From NCBI GenBank assembly GCA_021787555.1, contig JAJYLS010000004.1, positions 4,353 through 49,778 on the forward strand: 45,426 nucleotides of DNA, given 5' to 3'. Made by a program: the position numbers and the translations under genes. Below are positions 1 to 7,767 of the stretch, piece by piece. The stretch's first letter is position 1; each line of letters opens with the position of its first letter. The notes under the pieces are model-generated. The model made no database searches. It was not told where the DNA came from and was given only the letters and a program-made list of their open reading frames with translations. This DNA comes from Acidobacteriota bacterium. GTDB taxonomy: Bacteria > Acidobacteriota > Terriglobia > Bryobacterales > Bryobacteraceae.

Positions 1-567
1 CCCGGCCTGCAGCATGTCATCGCCGCACTCGACCGCCCGAACCAGGTGAACGTCAGCGCGATGATCGATCTTCCCTTCGGCCACGGCCAGCGCTTCGGCA
101 GCTCATGGCCGGGATTCCTGAACCAGATCGCCGGCGGCTGGTCAATGGACGTGATTTATTTGTTCCAGAGCGGCGCTCCCCTGGGCTTCGGCAACGTGCT
201 GTTCACGTGTAGCAGCTACAACCAGCTCCAAATGCCGCACCAGTCGCTCCAGGAGTGGTTCAACACCGGCTGTTTCAATACCGTCCCGTCGCAGCAGCTT
301 GAAGATAACCTCCGCACCTTTCCCTCGCGTGTCGCGTCCGTGCGCTCCTACGGGATGAACGTCACCAATTTCTCGGTGCACAAGATTTTCCCGATATACG
401 AGCGCGTGAAGCTGGAGCTGCGCGGTGACGCCGAGGGCATCACCAACACGCCCAATTTCGCCCCCCCCAACCTGAACCCCACCAGCACCGCTTTCGGCCA
501 GGTGACCGACACGCAAACCAGCCAGGAGGAGCGCCGCATCTTCGTGGGGCTGAGAGTGCTGTTCTAG
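1..567 (+). CDS. Oar-type TonB-dependent receptor, C-terminal fragment
   Basis: The frame is open from the first base of the window, so this is the 3' end (188 residues) of a longer gene. The residues contain outer-membrane beta-barrel strand patterns seen in acidobacterial Oar/TonB-dependent receptors: an N-V-S-A-M-I-D-L-P-F-G-H-G strand, a G-G-W-S-M-D strand, an asparagine/proline-rich loop (TNTPNFAPPNLNP), and a final strand RIFVGLRVLF ending in phenylalanine, the usual C-terminal signal for outer-membrane insertion. Its two full-length relatives in this window, at about 13.8-17.3 kb and 32.9-36.1 kb, also end in a short strand with terminal F. Its TAG stop overlaps the stop of the convergent xseA by 3 bases within CTAG. 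The N-terminal carboxypeptidase-like and plug domains lie outside the window, so the substrate cannot be guessed. Confidence 0.85.
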   Translation, partial: PGLQHVIAALDRPNQVNVSAMIDLPFGHGQRFGSSWPGFLNQIAGGWSMDVIYLFQSGAPLGFGNVLFTCSSYNQLQMPHQSLQEWFNTGCFNTVPSQQLEDNLRTFPSRVASVRSYGMNVTNFSVHKIFPIYERVKLELRGDAEGITNTPNFAPPNLNPTSTAFGQVTDTQTSQEERRIFVGLRVLF

Positions 568-1913
568 TCCACCGTGGCGTCCAGCTCGCCCTTCGCCAGC
601 CGCACGTGAATCGCGGTCGAGCCCGGCGCCTGCGCGGCGTCCTTCACGATGCCGCTCTCGTTGGTAACGATGGCGTAGCCCCGCTCCAGAATCCGCAGCG
701 GGCTCAACTGCGAGAGTTTCCCGGTGAGCTGATCGAGCAGGCCGCGCCGCCGCGCGAGGTGCAGCCGCAGCGTCTGCGCCGCGGCAACTTCGGCGATTTC
801 CATACGCCGCCGCCCCGCGGCCAGCCGCGGCCGGATGTCGAACCGCCCCAGCCGCAGTTCCAGCGAGCGGCGCGCCCGCTCGCGCGCCTCGATCGTCCCC
901 CGCATCCGCTCGCGCATGCGGAACTCCTGCTCGTCGATGCGTTGCAGCCCGCGGCCCACCCGCCGGTCGAGCGCTCCCAGCGCCCGGTCGATCCCCTGCT
1001 GCCGCAGCCGGCGCTCGATGAGCGCCAGCCGATAGCGCATGGCCTGCGCCGCCTGTCCCCGCGCCGCCGTAATGCGGTCGAGCAACTCGCCGCGCGTGCA
1101 GATCACCAACTCGGCCGCCGCCGAGGGCGTGGGCACCCGCAGGTCAGCCACAAAATCGGCGATGGTCACGTCCGTCTCGTGTCCCACCGCGGAAATCACC
1201 GGCACCGCGCTCGCCGCGATGGCCCGCGCCACGGCTTCCTCGTTGAAGGTCCATAGGTCTTCGAGCGACCCGCCGCCACGCGCCACGATCACCACGTCCG
1301 CCCAGCCCGACCCGCTGAAATATCGGATCCCGCGGCACACATCTTCCACCGCGACCGGCCCCTGCACCTGCGCCGGATACAGCCGGATGTGCAGCCCCGG
1401 AAACCGCCGCTCCAGAATGTGCAGCATATCGGCAATCACCGCGCCGCGCGGCGAGGTCACCATGCCGATGCGCCGCGGCAGGCGCGGCAGCGGCCGTTTC
1501 CGCGCCGCCTCGAACAGCCCTTCTCCAGCCAGCTTCTTCTTGAGCTGCTCGAAGGCCAGTTGCAGCGCGCCGTAGCCTTGCGGCTCCATGGCGTCCACCA
1601 GCAACTGGTATTCGCCGCGCGATTCGTAGACGTCGATGCGCCCGCGCGCCAGCACCGCCAGGCCGTCCTTCGGCTTGAATTTCCAGTACCGGTGCGCCGA
1701 CCGGAAGGCCACACAGCGCACCTGTGCCTCGTGCTCCTTCAGGGTGAAATAGTAATGGCCGCTGGCCGCCAGTTTCACGCCGGAAATTTCGCCCGACACC
1801 CAGATATCCTGAAACTCCGCATCGAGCACCCCGCGAATCGCGGCGGTGAGCTCGCTCACGGTGTACACGCGCCGTCGCGGCGCCAGGTCGAATTCCAGCG
1901 CGAATTGCTCCAC
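564..1913 (-). CDS. xseA: Exodeoxyribonuclease VII large subunit
   Basis: A 449-residue protein, the normal size for XseA, the catalytic subunit of exonuclease VII, which degrades single-stranded DNA from both ends to acid-soluble oligonucleotides. The N-terminal OB-fold (about residues 15-110) contains VSGEISG and GHYYFTLK. The catalytic domain has GMVTSPRGAVIAD, VIVARGGGSLEDLW and VISAVGHETDVTIADFVAD, the family's hallmark blocks. An Arg-rich coiled coil (about 270-400) follows, then the conserved ILERGYAIV block. Translation appears to start at GTG (1911-1913), with no good Shine-Dalgarno. The small subunit xseB is not seen here. The gene is co-directional with the flagellar operon but separated from it by a low-complexity repeat, so co-transcription is possible but unproven. 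Confidence 0.96.
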   Translation of the reverse strand: MEQFALEFDLAPRRRVYTVSELTAAIRGVLDAEFQDIWVSGEISGVKLAASGHYYFTLKEHEAQVRCVAFRSAHRYWKFKPKDGLAVLARGRIDVYESRGEYQLLVDAMEPQGYGALQLAFEQLKKKLAGEGLFEAARKRPLPRLPRRIGMVTSPRGAVIADMLHILERRFPGLHIRLYPAQVQGPVAVEDVCRGIRYFSGSGWADVVIVARGGGSLEDLWTFNEEAVARAIAASAVPVISAVGHETDVTIADFVADLRVPTPSAAAELVICTRGELLDRITAARGQAAQAMRYRLALIERRLRQQGIDRALGALDRRVGRGLQRIDEQEFRMRERMRGTIEARERARRSLELRLGRFDIRPRLAAGRRRMEIAEVAAAQTLRLHLARRRGLLDQLTGKLSQLSPLRILERGYAIVTNESGIVKDAAQAPGSTAIHVRLAKGELDATVD

Positions 1914-1926
1914 GGAATAATCGTAG

Positions 1927-2036
1927 CGGAGTTGTGACTAGTGAGTTGTGAGTAATGAGTTTTCAGTTATCAGGGTGCTTGAGCGGCCGGAACTGAAAAG
2001 TCAGGACTCAACACTGAGAACTGAAAACTGACGACT
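1927..2036. repeat. Low-complexity ACTGA/TGAGT repeat patch, copy 1
   Basis: The left half is built of GAGTTGTGA/GAGTAATGA/GAGTTTTCAGTTATCAG units. The right half (from about 1990) is built of the complementary AACTGA/AACACTGAGAACTGAAAACTGA units, giving a loose inverted repeat. Similar patches occur at 9953-10012 and 17272-17303. The repeat supplies the last residues and the stop of the small gene at 2008-2289. Confidence 0.7.
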
Positions 2037-2289
2037 CTATGTACCGCGCCGCCGTCTGCGTCCGCCGCAGGTCCCCGGCCAGCCGCGCGCGCGCGACCTT
2101 CAAATTGCGGCCGGCCCAGGCGAAAAGCTCGCAGGCTCCCGCAAGGTGCGGCATGCGCTCCGCCGGCGGCAGGCCGTCGATCAGCCGCCGGTAGCGCACG
2201 GCGGACGCTTCCGCCGCCGCGAAGTCCCGCCGGCCCACGGCCCGGCGCAGCGCTTGTTCCTCTTCTTCAAGCTGCGTTGTTTTCGGCAT
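2008..2289 (-). CDS. Small helical protein in the FliT position (hypothetical)
   Basis: A 93-residue, strongly helical, charged protein (TQLEEEEQALRRAVGRRDF, then several Arg/Ala-rich helices). Its ATG directly follows the fliD stop codon (TAA-ATG, no gap), so it is surely co-translated with fliD. Genes in this position in other bacteria often encode FliT/FliS-type chaperones for filament-cap or flagellin export. That suggests a chaperone role here, but I see no diagnostic motif, so the function is inferred from position only. The last eight or so residues (SSVFSSQC region) and the stop codon are encoded by the ACTGA/TGAGT repeat, so the original C-terminus may have been replaced when the repeat arrived. 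Confidence 0.6.
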   Translation of the reverse strand: MPKTTQLEEEEQALRRAVGRRDFAAAEASAVRYRRLIDGLPPAERMPHLAGACELFAWAGRNLKVARARLAGDLRRTQTAARYIESSVFSSQC

Positions 2290-3654
2290 TTACAAACCGT
2301 TGTTGTTGTACTGCTGCATGGCCTGGAACATCTCGTTCAGATACAAGAACTGCTGCTCCATCGCGGCGATGGAGGCATCCGCGGCGGCCATCTGGTTTTG
2401 CAGGTTAGTTTGCAGGGTGTTCAGGCTGCTCTGCTGATCACTGATCTTCCGGTTGGTGGTGGTGATCTGGTCCTGAATGGAACTGATGTCCAGGGGGAGC
2501 ACTCCGGTGTCGGAGTCCGTGATGCCGGTCAGAGTGTCGGAGGCCAGCTTCAGGAAGCCGCCGGTCTTGCTGGACCCGAGAAAATCGCTCAACTGCTGGA
2601 AATCCGCCGTCGAGGCCTTGTTCAGCGTGGTCGGATCGAACGAAAGCACGCCGCTCTGGTCGAAAGAAAAGCCCAGCGCGATCAGCGAGGACATGCCACT
2701 CGTCCCGCTGGAGTAGCCCGAGAGGCTGTCCAGCGCCTGCGAAAGCGAGCTCAGGATGCTCTGCCCACCCAGCGCGCCGCCGCTCTGCCCGCGGTTATTG
2801 TTGATCTCCGATTGTGCCTTGTTGTAAGCCGAGGTAAACGTCTGCAGCGCGCTCGCGAGCGCAAAAGTGCTCCGGCCGACCGTCACCGTCGTCGTGCCGG
2901 TCTCCAGCATGGTGACCGAAACGCCCGGCGCGGCGGTTATCGTCCGCGAGTTGCTCTGGAGCGGCGTGCTCGGCTGCCCGTTGATCTGGTAGGTCGCCGG
3001 TGCACCCGTGGTCTCCGGCGTCAGCAGCGTCTGACCCGGATTCGAGCCGTCCACCGCGGTCAACTCGAGCGGCAGATCGCCCAGTTCCGTGCCCTGAAGC
3101 GATAGCTGGTAGCTGGGCGCCGATGCCGTGCCGAGATTCAGCACTATTGCCTGCGCGTACCCGCTGGCGTTGATGGCATCCGCCAGCGCCGAGAGCGTGT
3201 TCGATGCCGGTGTGATGGTGTGAAGTGTGCCGCCTACACTCAGGGTGTATTGAGTGGCGTCGCTGATGCTCGATTTCGCCGGGTCCGCAACCGCGGGCAG
3301 CCCGGCGTTGCTCAGCGCCGTGCTATACGCGCCCAGATCGTCCACCGTGACGCTGAACGACCCCGTCCCCGGCGTCCCCGACAGCGCCACCGAAGCCACG
3401 GAACTGTTGCTCACCGAGGGAGTGTACGAGCCCGATCCCACCGCCGATTCGATGCCCGAAACCGCCGACTGGAGCGCGCTGAAATCGCTGCTGAGGGTGG
3501 AGAGTTCCGAGCCCTGCGATTCGAGCGTGGTGACGTCGCCCTGCATCTGCTGGATGGGTTGCGAGGCTTGCGAAATGGCCTTCGCGATGGCCTGCTGGAG
3601 GGACGCGGAAAACTGGCTGGTGCCGGTGAAGATCGGATTGCTGGTGGTGCTCAT
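2290..3654 (-). CDS. fliD: Flagellar hook-associated protein 2 (filament cap)
   Basis: A 454-residue protein that forms the cap at the filament tip and guides flagellin polymerisation outside the cell. The N-terminal FliD_N helix region (about residues 8-100: SASLQQAIAKAISQASQPIQQM, then a Ser-rich coiled stretch) and C-terminal FliD_C region (about 225-450: FTSAYNKAQSEINNN, ending in a coiled coil rich in Gln: ISDQQSSLNTLQTNLQNQMAAADASIAAMEQQF) are typical. The central part carries a flagellin-IN-like segment (QYTLSVGG, about residues 130-190). I chose ATG at 3654 because AAGGG lies 5 bases upstream. A TTG 15 bases earlier is a poorer alternative. It follows fliC on the same strand after 72 bases and is followed at once by the small gene at 2008-2289. 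Confidence 0.95.
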   Translation of the reverse strand: MSTTSNPIFTGTSQFSASLQQAIAKAISQASQPIQQMQGDVTTLESQGSELSTLSSDFSALQSAVSGIESAVGSGSYTPSVSNSSVASVALSGTPGTGSFSVTVDDLGAYSTALSNAGLPAVADPAKSSISDATQYTLSVGGTLHTITPASNTLSALADAINASGYAQAIVLNLGTASAPSYQLSLQGTELGDLPLELTAVDGSNPGQTLLTPETTGAPATYQINGQPSTPLQSNSRTITAAPGVSVTMLETGTTTVTVGRSTFALASALQTFTSAYNKAQSEINNNRGQSGGALGGQSILSSLSQALDSLSGYSSGTSGMSSLIALGFSFDQSGVLSFDPTTLNKASTADFQQLSDFLGSSKTGGFLKLASDTLTGITDSDTGVLPLDISSIQDQITTTNRKISDQQSSLNTLQTNLQNQMAAADASIAAMEQQFLYLNEMFQAMQQYNNNGL

Positions 3655-3726
3655 GACGCCCTTGCTCAAAATGGCCCGGGCAGCAAGCGCGGGTCAGCGC
3701 CGCCACCCGGGGTTAGGCAAGCCATC

Positions 3727-5274
3727 CTAGAGGTTCTTGAGAAGCGCCAGGACGGATTGCGGCTCCGCATTGGCCTGGGCCATGGCCGCGATGGATGCCT
3801 GTTGCAGCACCTGCGCCTTGGTCAGGTTGGCCGCCGCCTCCGCGACGTTGGCGTCGCGGATCTGCGATTCGGCCGAAGAAAAGTTCGTGATCTGCGACTG
3901 CGCCAGGTTCATGGCGTAGTTCATCATGTTCATGCCCGCGCCGATCTTGCCTTGCACCAGGCCGAGTTTCCCCACCGCCGCGGTGATCGCGTCAATGGCG
4001 GCCAGGGCGTTTCCGGTGGCCGAGGCGCTGGAGGTAATCGCCGGCGCAGCATACGCGCCGGTCGCCTGCGCCGACGCGCCGAAGCCCGTGTCGCCGGTGC
4101 CCCCACCCGCGGCGGCCGTGCTGGCCGTCTCCACCGCAGTGAAGGTCCCCGAGGACTGGAACGAAAGCGTCCCGTTGACATCCAGGGCGCGAATGTTCAC
4201 CCCCGCCTGCTCGAAGGTCGTATTCAGGTTGTTGATCGCGGTACTCTCGCTGGACGCCGTCGTGGTATTGAAGGTAAAGTTCACGGAGTTGCCGCTCCCA
4301 TCGGTGAACTGGACCGTGTCCGTCGGAGCGGTGCCGCCGCCGGTCGCGTAGCCCGCGAACGCTCGGGCACCTTGGGTGTTATAGATCCCCGAGTTGACCA
4401 GCGTCATGGTGCTATGGCCGGTGTTGTCCACAGCCGCGTTCGCCGTGCCAGTGGTCGTGACCGTGAACGCGCCGCTGCCGACGAACTGCAGCATTCCGTC
4501 GCTGCCAATCTGGGCCGTGATGCCGATCCCCTGCGAAGTGAAGCTGGCGTTGAGGTCCGAAACGACCTGCGCGCCCGTCTTGCTGGCACTGCCGGTGTAG
4601 CTGACCGTGGCCGAACTTGCCACGCCGTTACCGTTGATGTAGTTAACGGTGAAGGACTGGCTGGCGCTGAACACGGAGGCAGGGTTGTCGAGCCGCGCGT
4701 TAGTGGCGCTGGCGAACTCCACGCCGCCGCCCAGGACCGAGCTTGTACTGATCCCCAGCGCCTCCGAATCCACCTTCGAGGTGCTCAGATCCACGCTGAC
4801 CATGGCATTCGAGTTGGTGGCATTGGTCGAGTTGCCTCCGCCGATGTACACCTTCATGTCGGTGGCCAGGCTGCCGCTCGAATCCAGCTTGATATTCTGC
4901 GCCTGCCGGTTGATTTCCGTCAACAGCGACTGGTACTCGTTGTTCAGCGTGCTGCGGTCGCCGGTGAAGGTGGTCGTGGCAGACTGCGTTGCCAGGGTCT
5001 TCAGCCGGTCCAGCATCTGCGAAATGTTGCTCAGGCCGCCGTCGATGATCTGCAACTGCGCCAGGCCGTCGTTGGCGTTGGCCACGCCTTGCGTCAACTC
5101 CGCCGTCTCGTTCCGGTATTTGTTCGCCACCGACAGGCCGGCGGCGTCGTCCGCCGAGGAGTTGATGCGGTAGCCGGAGGTCAACTGGTTAATGGTCTTG
5201 CTTTGAAACGCGCTGTTGACCTGCAAATTCTGCTGGGCCGTCAGCGAATCCACGTTGGTTTGAATGGAAAGCAT
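3727..5274 (-). CDS. fliC: Flagellin
   Basis: A 515-residue flagellin, the secreted filament subunit. The N-terminal D0/D1 region (about 1-140) is canonical: SIQTNVDSLTAQQNL, LTSGYRINSSADDAAGLSVA, then ANDGLAQLQIIDGGLSNISQMLDRLKTLA. The C-terminal D1/D0 helices (about 430-515) include VQGKIGAGMNMMNYAMNLAQ and RDANVAEAAANLTKAQVLQQA, ending in LLKNL. The variable middle holds two flagellin-IN-like modules (around residues 205-265 and 315-375) rich in Ser, Thr and Gly. No separate sigma-28 promoter is visible directly upstream, so it is probably read from the operon promoter at 8045-8071. The 61-base leader after csrA carries two CsrA-type GGA elements, listed separately, which suggest translational control by the neighbouring CsrA/FliW pair. 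Confidence 0.97.
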   Translation of the reverse strand: MLSIQTNVDSLTAQQNLQVNSAFQSKTINQLTSGYRINSSADDAAGLSVANKYRNETAELTQGVANANDGLAQLQIIDGGLSNISQMLDRLKTLATQSATTTFTGDRSTLNNEYQSLLTEINRQAQNIKLDSSGSLATDMKVYIGGGNSTNATNSNAMVSVDLSTSKVDSEALGISTSSVLGGGVEFASATNARLDNPASVFSASQSFTVNYINGNGVASSATVSYTGSASKTGAQVVSDLNASFTSQGIGITAQIGSDGMLQFVGSGAFTVTTTGTANAAVDNTGHSTMTLVNSGIYNTQGARAFAGYATGGGTAPTDTVQFTDGSGNSVNFTFNTTTASSESTAINNLNTTFEQAGVNIRALDVNGTLSFQSSGTFTAVETASTAAAGGGTGDTGFGASAQATGAYAAPAITSSASATGNALAAIDAITAAVGKLGLVQGKIGAGMNMMNYAMNLAQSQITNFSSAESQIRDANVAEAAANLTKAQVLQQASIAAMAQANAEPQSVLALLKNL

Positions 5275-5280
5275 TGTGTC

Positions 5281-5290
5281 ACATCCTGTT
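5281..5290 (-). promoter_or_regulatory. CsrA-type site over the flagellin Shine-Dalgarno
   Basis: Read on the minus strand this is AACAGGATGT, matching the ACA-GGAUGU core of the CsrA consensus (RUACARGGAUGU). Its AGGA is also the only plausible Shine-Dalgarno for fliC, 9 bases before the ATG, so bound CsrA would block ribosome access. Confidence 0.65.
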
Positions 5291-5301
5291 TGGTTGAGAT
5301 T

Positions 5302-5316
5302 GCGGCGTCCTGCCGC
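5302..5316 (-). promoter_or_regulatory. CsrA-type hairpin-loop site in the flagellin leader
   Basis: On the minus strand the sequence folds as GCGGC-AGGAC-GCCGC: a perfect 5-bp stem presenting GGA in a 5-base loop, the preferred form of a CsrA target. It lies 24 bases upstream of the Shine-Dalgarno-overlapping GGA, a spacing that would allow one CsrA dimer to bridge both sites. Confidence 0.6.
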
Positions 5317-5335
5317 GCGCCGGCCGCGCCGGCGT

Positions 5336-5617
5336 TCAACTCTTCATATCGGCCTCTCGCGGCGGAGCTTGAATCGCCAGTTCCTCCAGCCGCCATTCCC
5401 GGGCCCCCACCCGCGTTCCGGCACGGTTTGCCGCCAGCGACCCGGCGGCCGCCAGGTTCTGCTCCCGCGTCTGCCGGGCCTCCGCTCGCATCACCGGAAT
5501 CTCCTTGGGCGCCCGGATCCCCAGCTTGACCCGGTTGCCGCCGCACTCCATCACCTCGATTTCCACGGCGCCGCCGATCAGAATCGATTGCCGGGCGTGC
5601 CGGCGGATCACGAGCAT
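5336..5617 (-). CDS. csrA: Carbon storage regulator / flagellin translational repressor CsrA
   Basis: A 93-residue RNA-binding protein. Residues 1-50 match CsrA: MLVIRRHARQSILIGGAVEIEV, then the conserved block KLGIRAPKEIPVMRAE that contributes the RNA-binding arginine. CsrA dimers bind GGA elements in mRNA leaders and usually block translation. Most CsrA proteins have 60-75 residues; this one has an unusually long tail (about 30 extra residues, Ala/Arg/Glu-rich). In FliW-containing bacteria a C-terminal extension of CsrA contacts FliW, so the tail may serve that purpose (inference). The ATG lies inside the end of fliW (10-base overlap) with GGAGG upstream. The adjacent downstream gene is its likely target, fliC. 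Confidence 0.93.
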   Translation of the reverse strand: MLVIRRHARQSILIGGAVEIEVMECGGNRVKLGIRAPKEIPVMRAEARQTREQNLAAAGSLAANRAGTRVGAREWRLEELAIQAPPREADMKS

Positions 5618-6078
5618 ACCGCCTCCAGATGCCGGGCCGCCTCCGCCTCCGGGACCAGCGGTTCGCTACACCCGTAGCGCCCGTCCGGCCGGATGGCCTG
5701 CACCGCGCGCCGCGTGCGCATGTGAATCACGATGGGCCCCAGCAGGTTGACCGTGGGATCGCGGCCTTCCACCAGCGAAACGAGGGCCAGCGCCACGGCG
5801 TCTTTTCCGATCGCCGGCTGGCGTACGAACCCCAGCAGTTCGCGGTCCTCGGCCGAAAGCGCCAGTTCATAATCCGGCCGCACGGTGCGCACCGGCAGCG
5901 CCGGGAAGCACAGGTCCGGGCGGTCCAGGCTTTGCAGAAACACCAGCGCCGGACGGGCGGGGTCGTGCAGCGGCACGAAACGGTGCTGGTCCTCGAAGCC
6001 GGGCAGCCCCTCGGGGAATACCAAAGCCCCGGATTCAGTCACCGTCAGCGGCCCGAAATGCGCGCTCACAAACGTCAT
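5608..6078 (-). CDS. fliW: Flagellar assembly factor FliW
   Basis: A 156-residue protein of normal FliW length. Family features are LVFPEGLPGFEDQHRFVPL near the N-terminus, CFPALPVRTVRPDYELALS in the middle, and the VNLLGPIVIHMRTRRAVQAI block (about residues 108-130). FliW binds free cytoplasmic flagellin. When flagellin has been exported, FliW instead binds CsrA and relieves its block on flagellin translation (established in Bacillus subtilis). The ATG overlaps the motB stop as ATGA, and the 3' end overlaps csrA by 10 bases, so motB, fliW and csrA are translationally linked. The order fliW-csrA-fliC puts sensor, repressor and target in a row. Confidence 0.95.
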   Translation of the reverse strand: MTFVSAHFGPLTVTESGALVFPEGLPGFEDQHRFVPLHDPARPALVFLQSLDRPDLCFPALPVRTVRPDYELALSAEDRELLGFVRQPAIGKDAVALALVSLVEGRDPTVNLLGPIVIHMRTRRAVQAIRPDGRYGCSEPLVPEAEAARHLEAVCS

Positions 6079-6866
6079 TGGCTTTTCCCCTGGGGCGCCG
6101 GGCCCGGAGGGCGCCCCGGTTCGGAAAGCAGCCCCTCCGCGCTCAGCAACACCACGTCCACACGCCGGTTATGCGCCCGCCCCTCGGGGGTCGCGTTGCT
6201 GTCCGATGGCGCGTTTTCGGCGTAACCGGCCACCGCCATCCTCCCCGGCGGGATGGCGTAGCGCTCCGCCAGCACGTCCAGCATGGCGATGGCACGCGCC
6301 GCGGAAAGCTCCCAGTTGCTGCGGAAGCGCGAATTGTGGATGGGCACGGAATCGCTGTGCCCTTCGAGACGCACCTGGTTGGGCAGCCTGGAAATGACCG
6401 CCGCGATCTTGGCCAGGGTCGGAAAACTCCGCGGCGCCACGCTATCGTCGCCCGAGGCGAAAAAGGCGGCTTCCCGCAAGCTGATCACCAGACCGCGGCC
6501 CTCCAGCCGCAACTGCACCTTGCCGGCCTTCAACTCCATCGCAAGCTCCTGTTGCAGCGTGGCCAGCGACTGCTTCAGATCGGCCACCGGCGGGGCCACG
6601 GGAGTCGGCGCCGCATCCGCCGCAGGCTTTGCCGGTGCTTTGGTGTCATGTTTCGTGCGTCCCAGGACCACCGAAATGGCATTGCTGAGCTGGCCGCGCT
6701 CCAGGGCATTGCGCACCGCTTCGGAAACCTGCCGGGCTTTGTTCTTGTCCTGATGCGCGGTGGCGAACATCACCACGAAAAACGCGAACAGCAGCGTGAT
6801 AAAGTCCGCGTAGGACACCAGCCAGCGCTCGTGATTCTCGTGGGCTGCCGCGTGGTGCCGTTTCAT
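6075..6866 (-). CDS. motB: Flagellar motor stator protein MotB
   Basis: A 263-residue inner-membrane stator protein that anchors the motor to peptidoglycan. One N-terminal membrane helix (about residues 16-38, WLVSYADFITLLFAFFVVMF) contains Asp21 in the SYADF motif, the proton-binding residue. A Pro/Ala linker follows (about 75-95), then an OmpA/MotB peptidoglycan-binding domain (about 120-245) with VRLEGHSDSVPIHN, NWELSAARA and NRRVDVVLL. The start overlaps the motA stop (ATGA) and the stop overlaps the fliW start in the same way. The membrane Asp and ordinary proton-type sequence suggest a proton-driven motor, but the coupling ion cannot be settled from sequence alone. Confidence 0.95.
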   Translation of the reverse strand: MKRHHAAAHENHERWLVSYADFITLLFAFFVVMFATAHQDKNKARQVSEAVRNALERGQLSNAISVVLGRTKHDTKAPAKPAADAAPTPVAPPVADLKQSLATLQQELAMELKAGKVQLRLEGRGLVISLREAAFFASGDDSVAPRSFPTLAKIAAVISRLPNQVRLEGHSDSVPIHNSRFRSNWELSAARAIAMLDVLAERYAIPPGRMAVAGYAENAPSDSNATPEGRAHNRRVDVVLLSAEGLLSEPGRPPGPAPQGKSQ

Positions 6867-7762
6867 GCCTCTCCTCCGGCCGGAGCGCCGCGTTCCGCCC
6901 TGCCCGCACCCTTCTTCGGCTGCGGGTTGTAGGCCTCCAGCTTCATGCGGATCAGCGTGGGGTTGAGTCCCTCGACGATTCCCACCACGCCATCGAGCGT
7001 CATTTCCTTCAGCACCGAGGCCTGCCGCATGCGCGCCCGCAGCTTGTTGGCGGCCGGCAGAAAGAAGATGTTCGCGCTGCCCACGCCGTAGACCGTGGCC
7101 ACAAACGCCACGGCGATGCCATGCCCCACTTCTTTGATGTCTTCCAGGTGCTTCATAACCTGAATGAGTCCCAGCACCGCGCCGATAATTCCGATGGTCG
7201 GCGCGTATCCTCCGGCCGCTTCCCAGACCTTGGCTTCGGACTCCGCCGCCTGCTCGCCCAGGCTGATCTCTAACTCCATCATCTTGCGGAGTTCCTGGAG
7301 ATCCGTCCCATCCACCGCGAGATTCAGCGCCTTGCGCAGGAACGGATCGGCGATACGGGCGGCCTCCATTTCCAGGCTGACGATGCCGTTCTTGCGCGCC
7401 CGCGTGGCGAACTGGATGAGCGATTCGATGGTCGCCGAAGCCAAGCTGGCGCGTTCGAAAAATACCGCGTTCAGCCCCTTCAGGGCCCGCAGCACGATAG
7501 GCAGAGGCGTAGTCACCAGGACCGCGCCGAAGGTCCCGCCGAGCACGATCATAGCCGCGGTGGTCTGGGCGATGTCCTGGATCTTGCCCTTCTCCAGCAG
7601 CAGCCCGCCGAGAATTCCCGAGAGCGCAATGGCAATCCCGGCCAGCGAAGCAATGTCCGGCCGGAGCCCTCCATGGCCCGCCGCCTTGGACCCGGTAACA
7701 CCGGATCGCGCGGCACCGGAGGCCGCCGGTTCAGTTTTGGGAGCTGCCGCGCTCGCTGCCAT
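6863..7762 (-). CDS. motA: Flagellar motor stator protein MotA
   Basis: A 299-residue four-helix membrane protein that, with MotB, forms the ion channel driving flagellar rotation. Helices lie at about 36-56 (DIASLAGIAIALSGILGGLLL), 68-88, 186-206 (APTIGIIGAVLGLIQVM) and 217-238. The conserved proline of helix 3 sits in YAPTIGIIG. The cytoplasmic loop between helices 2 and 3 (about 95-180) holds the charged residues that contact FliG. An Ala/Ser/Gly-rich extension of about 33 residues precedes the first helix and is longer than usual, so a later start is possible, but no other in-frame ATG offers a better site. The ATG is 5 bases after flbD; the stop overlaps motB (ATGA). Confidence 0.94.
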   Translation of the reverse strand: MAASAAAPKTEPAASGAARSGVTGSKAAGHGGLRPDIASLAGIAIALSGILGGLLLEKGKIQDIAQTTAAMIVLGGTFGAVLVTTPLPIVLRALKGLNAVFFERASLASATIESLIQFATRARKNGIVSLEMEAARIADPFLRKALNLAVDGTDLQELRKMMELEISLGEQAAESEAKVWEAAGGYAPTIGIIGAVLGLIQVMKHLEDIKEVGHGIAVAFVATVYGVGSANIFFLPAANKLRARMRQASVLKEMTLDGVVGIVEGLNPTLIRMKLEAYNPQPKKGAGRAERGAPAGGEA

Positions 7763-7767
7763 AGGCG

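Noticed and set aside
3220-5529. A 769-codon plus-strand frame across fliD, fliC and csrA
   Set aside because: Arg/Ala/His-rich shadow; all three minus-strand genes are unmistakable, and no promoter or Shine-Dalgarno fits.
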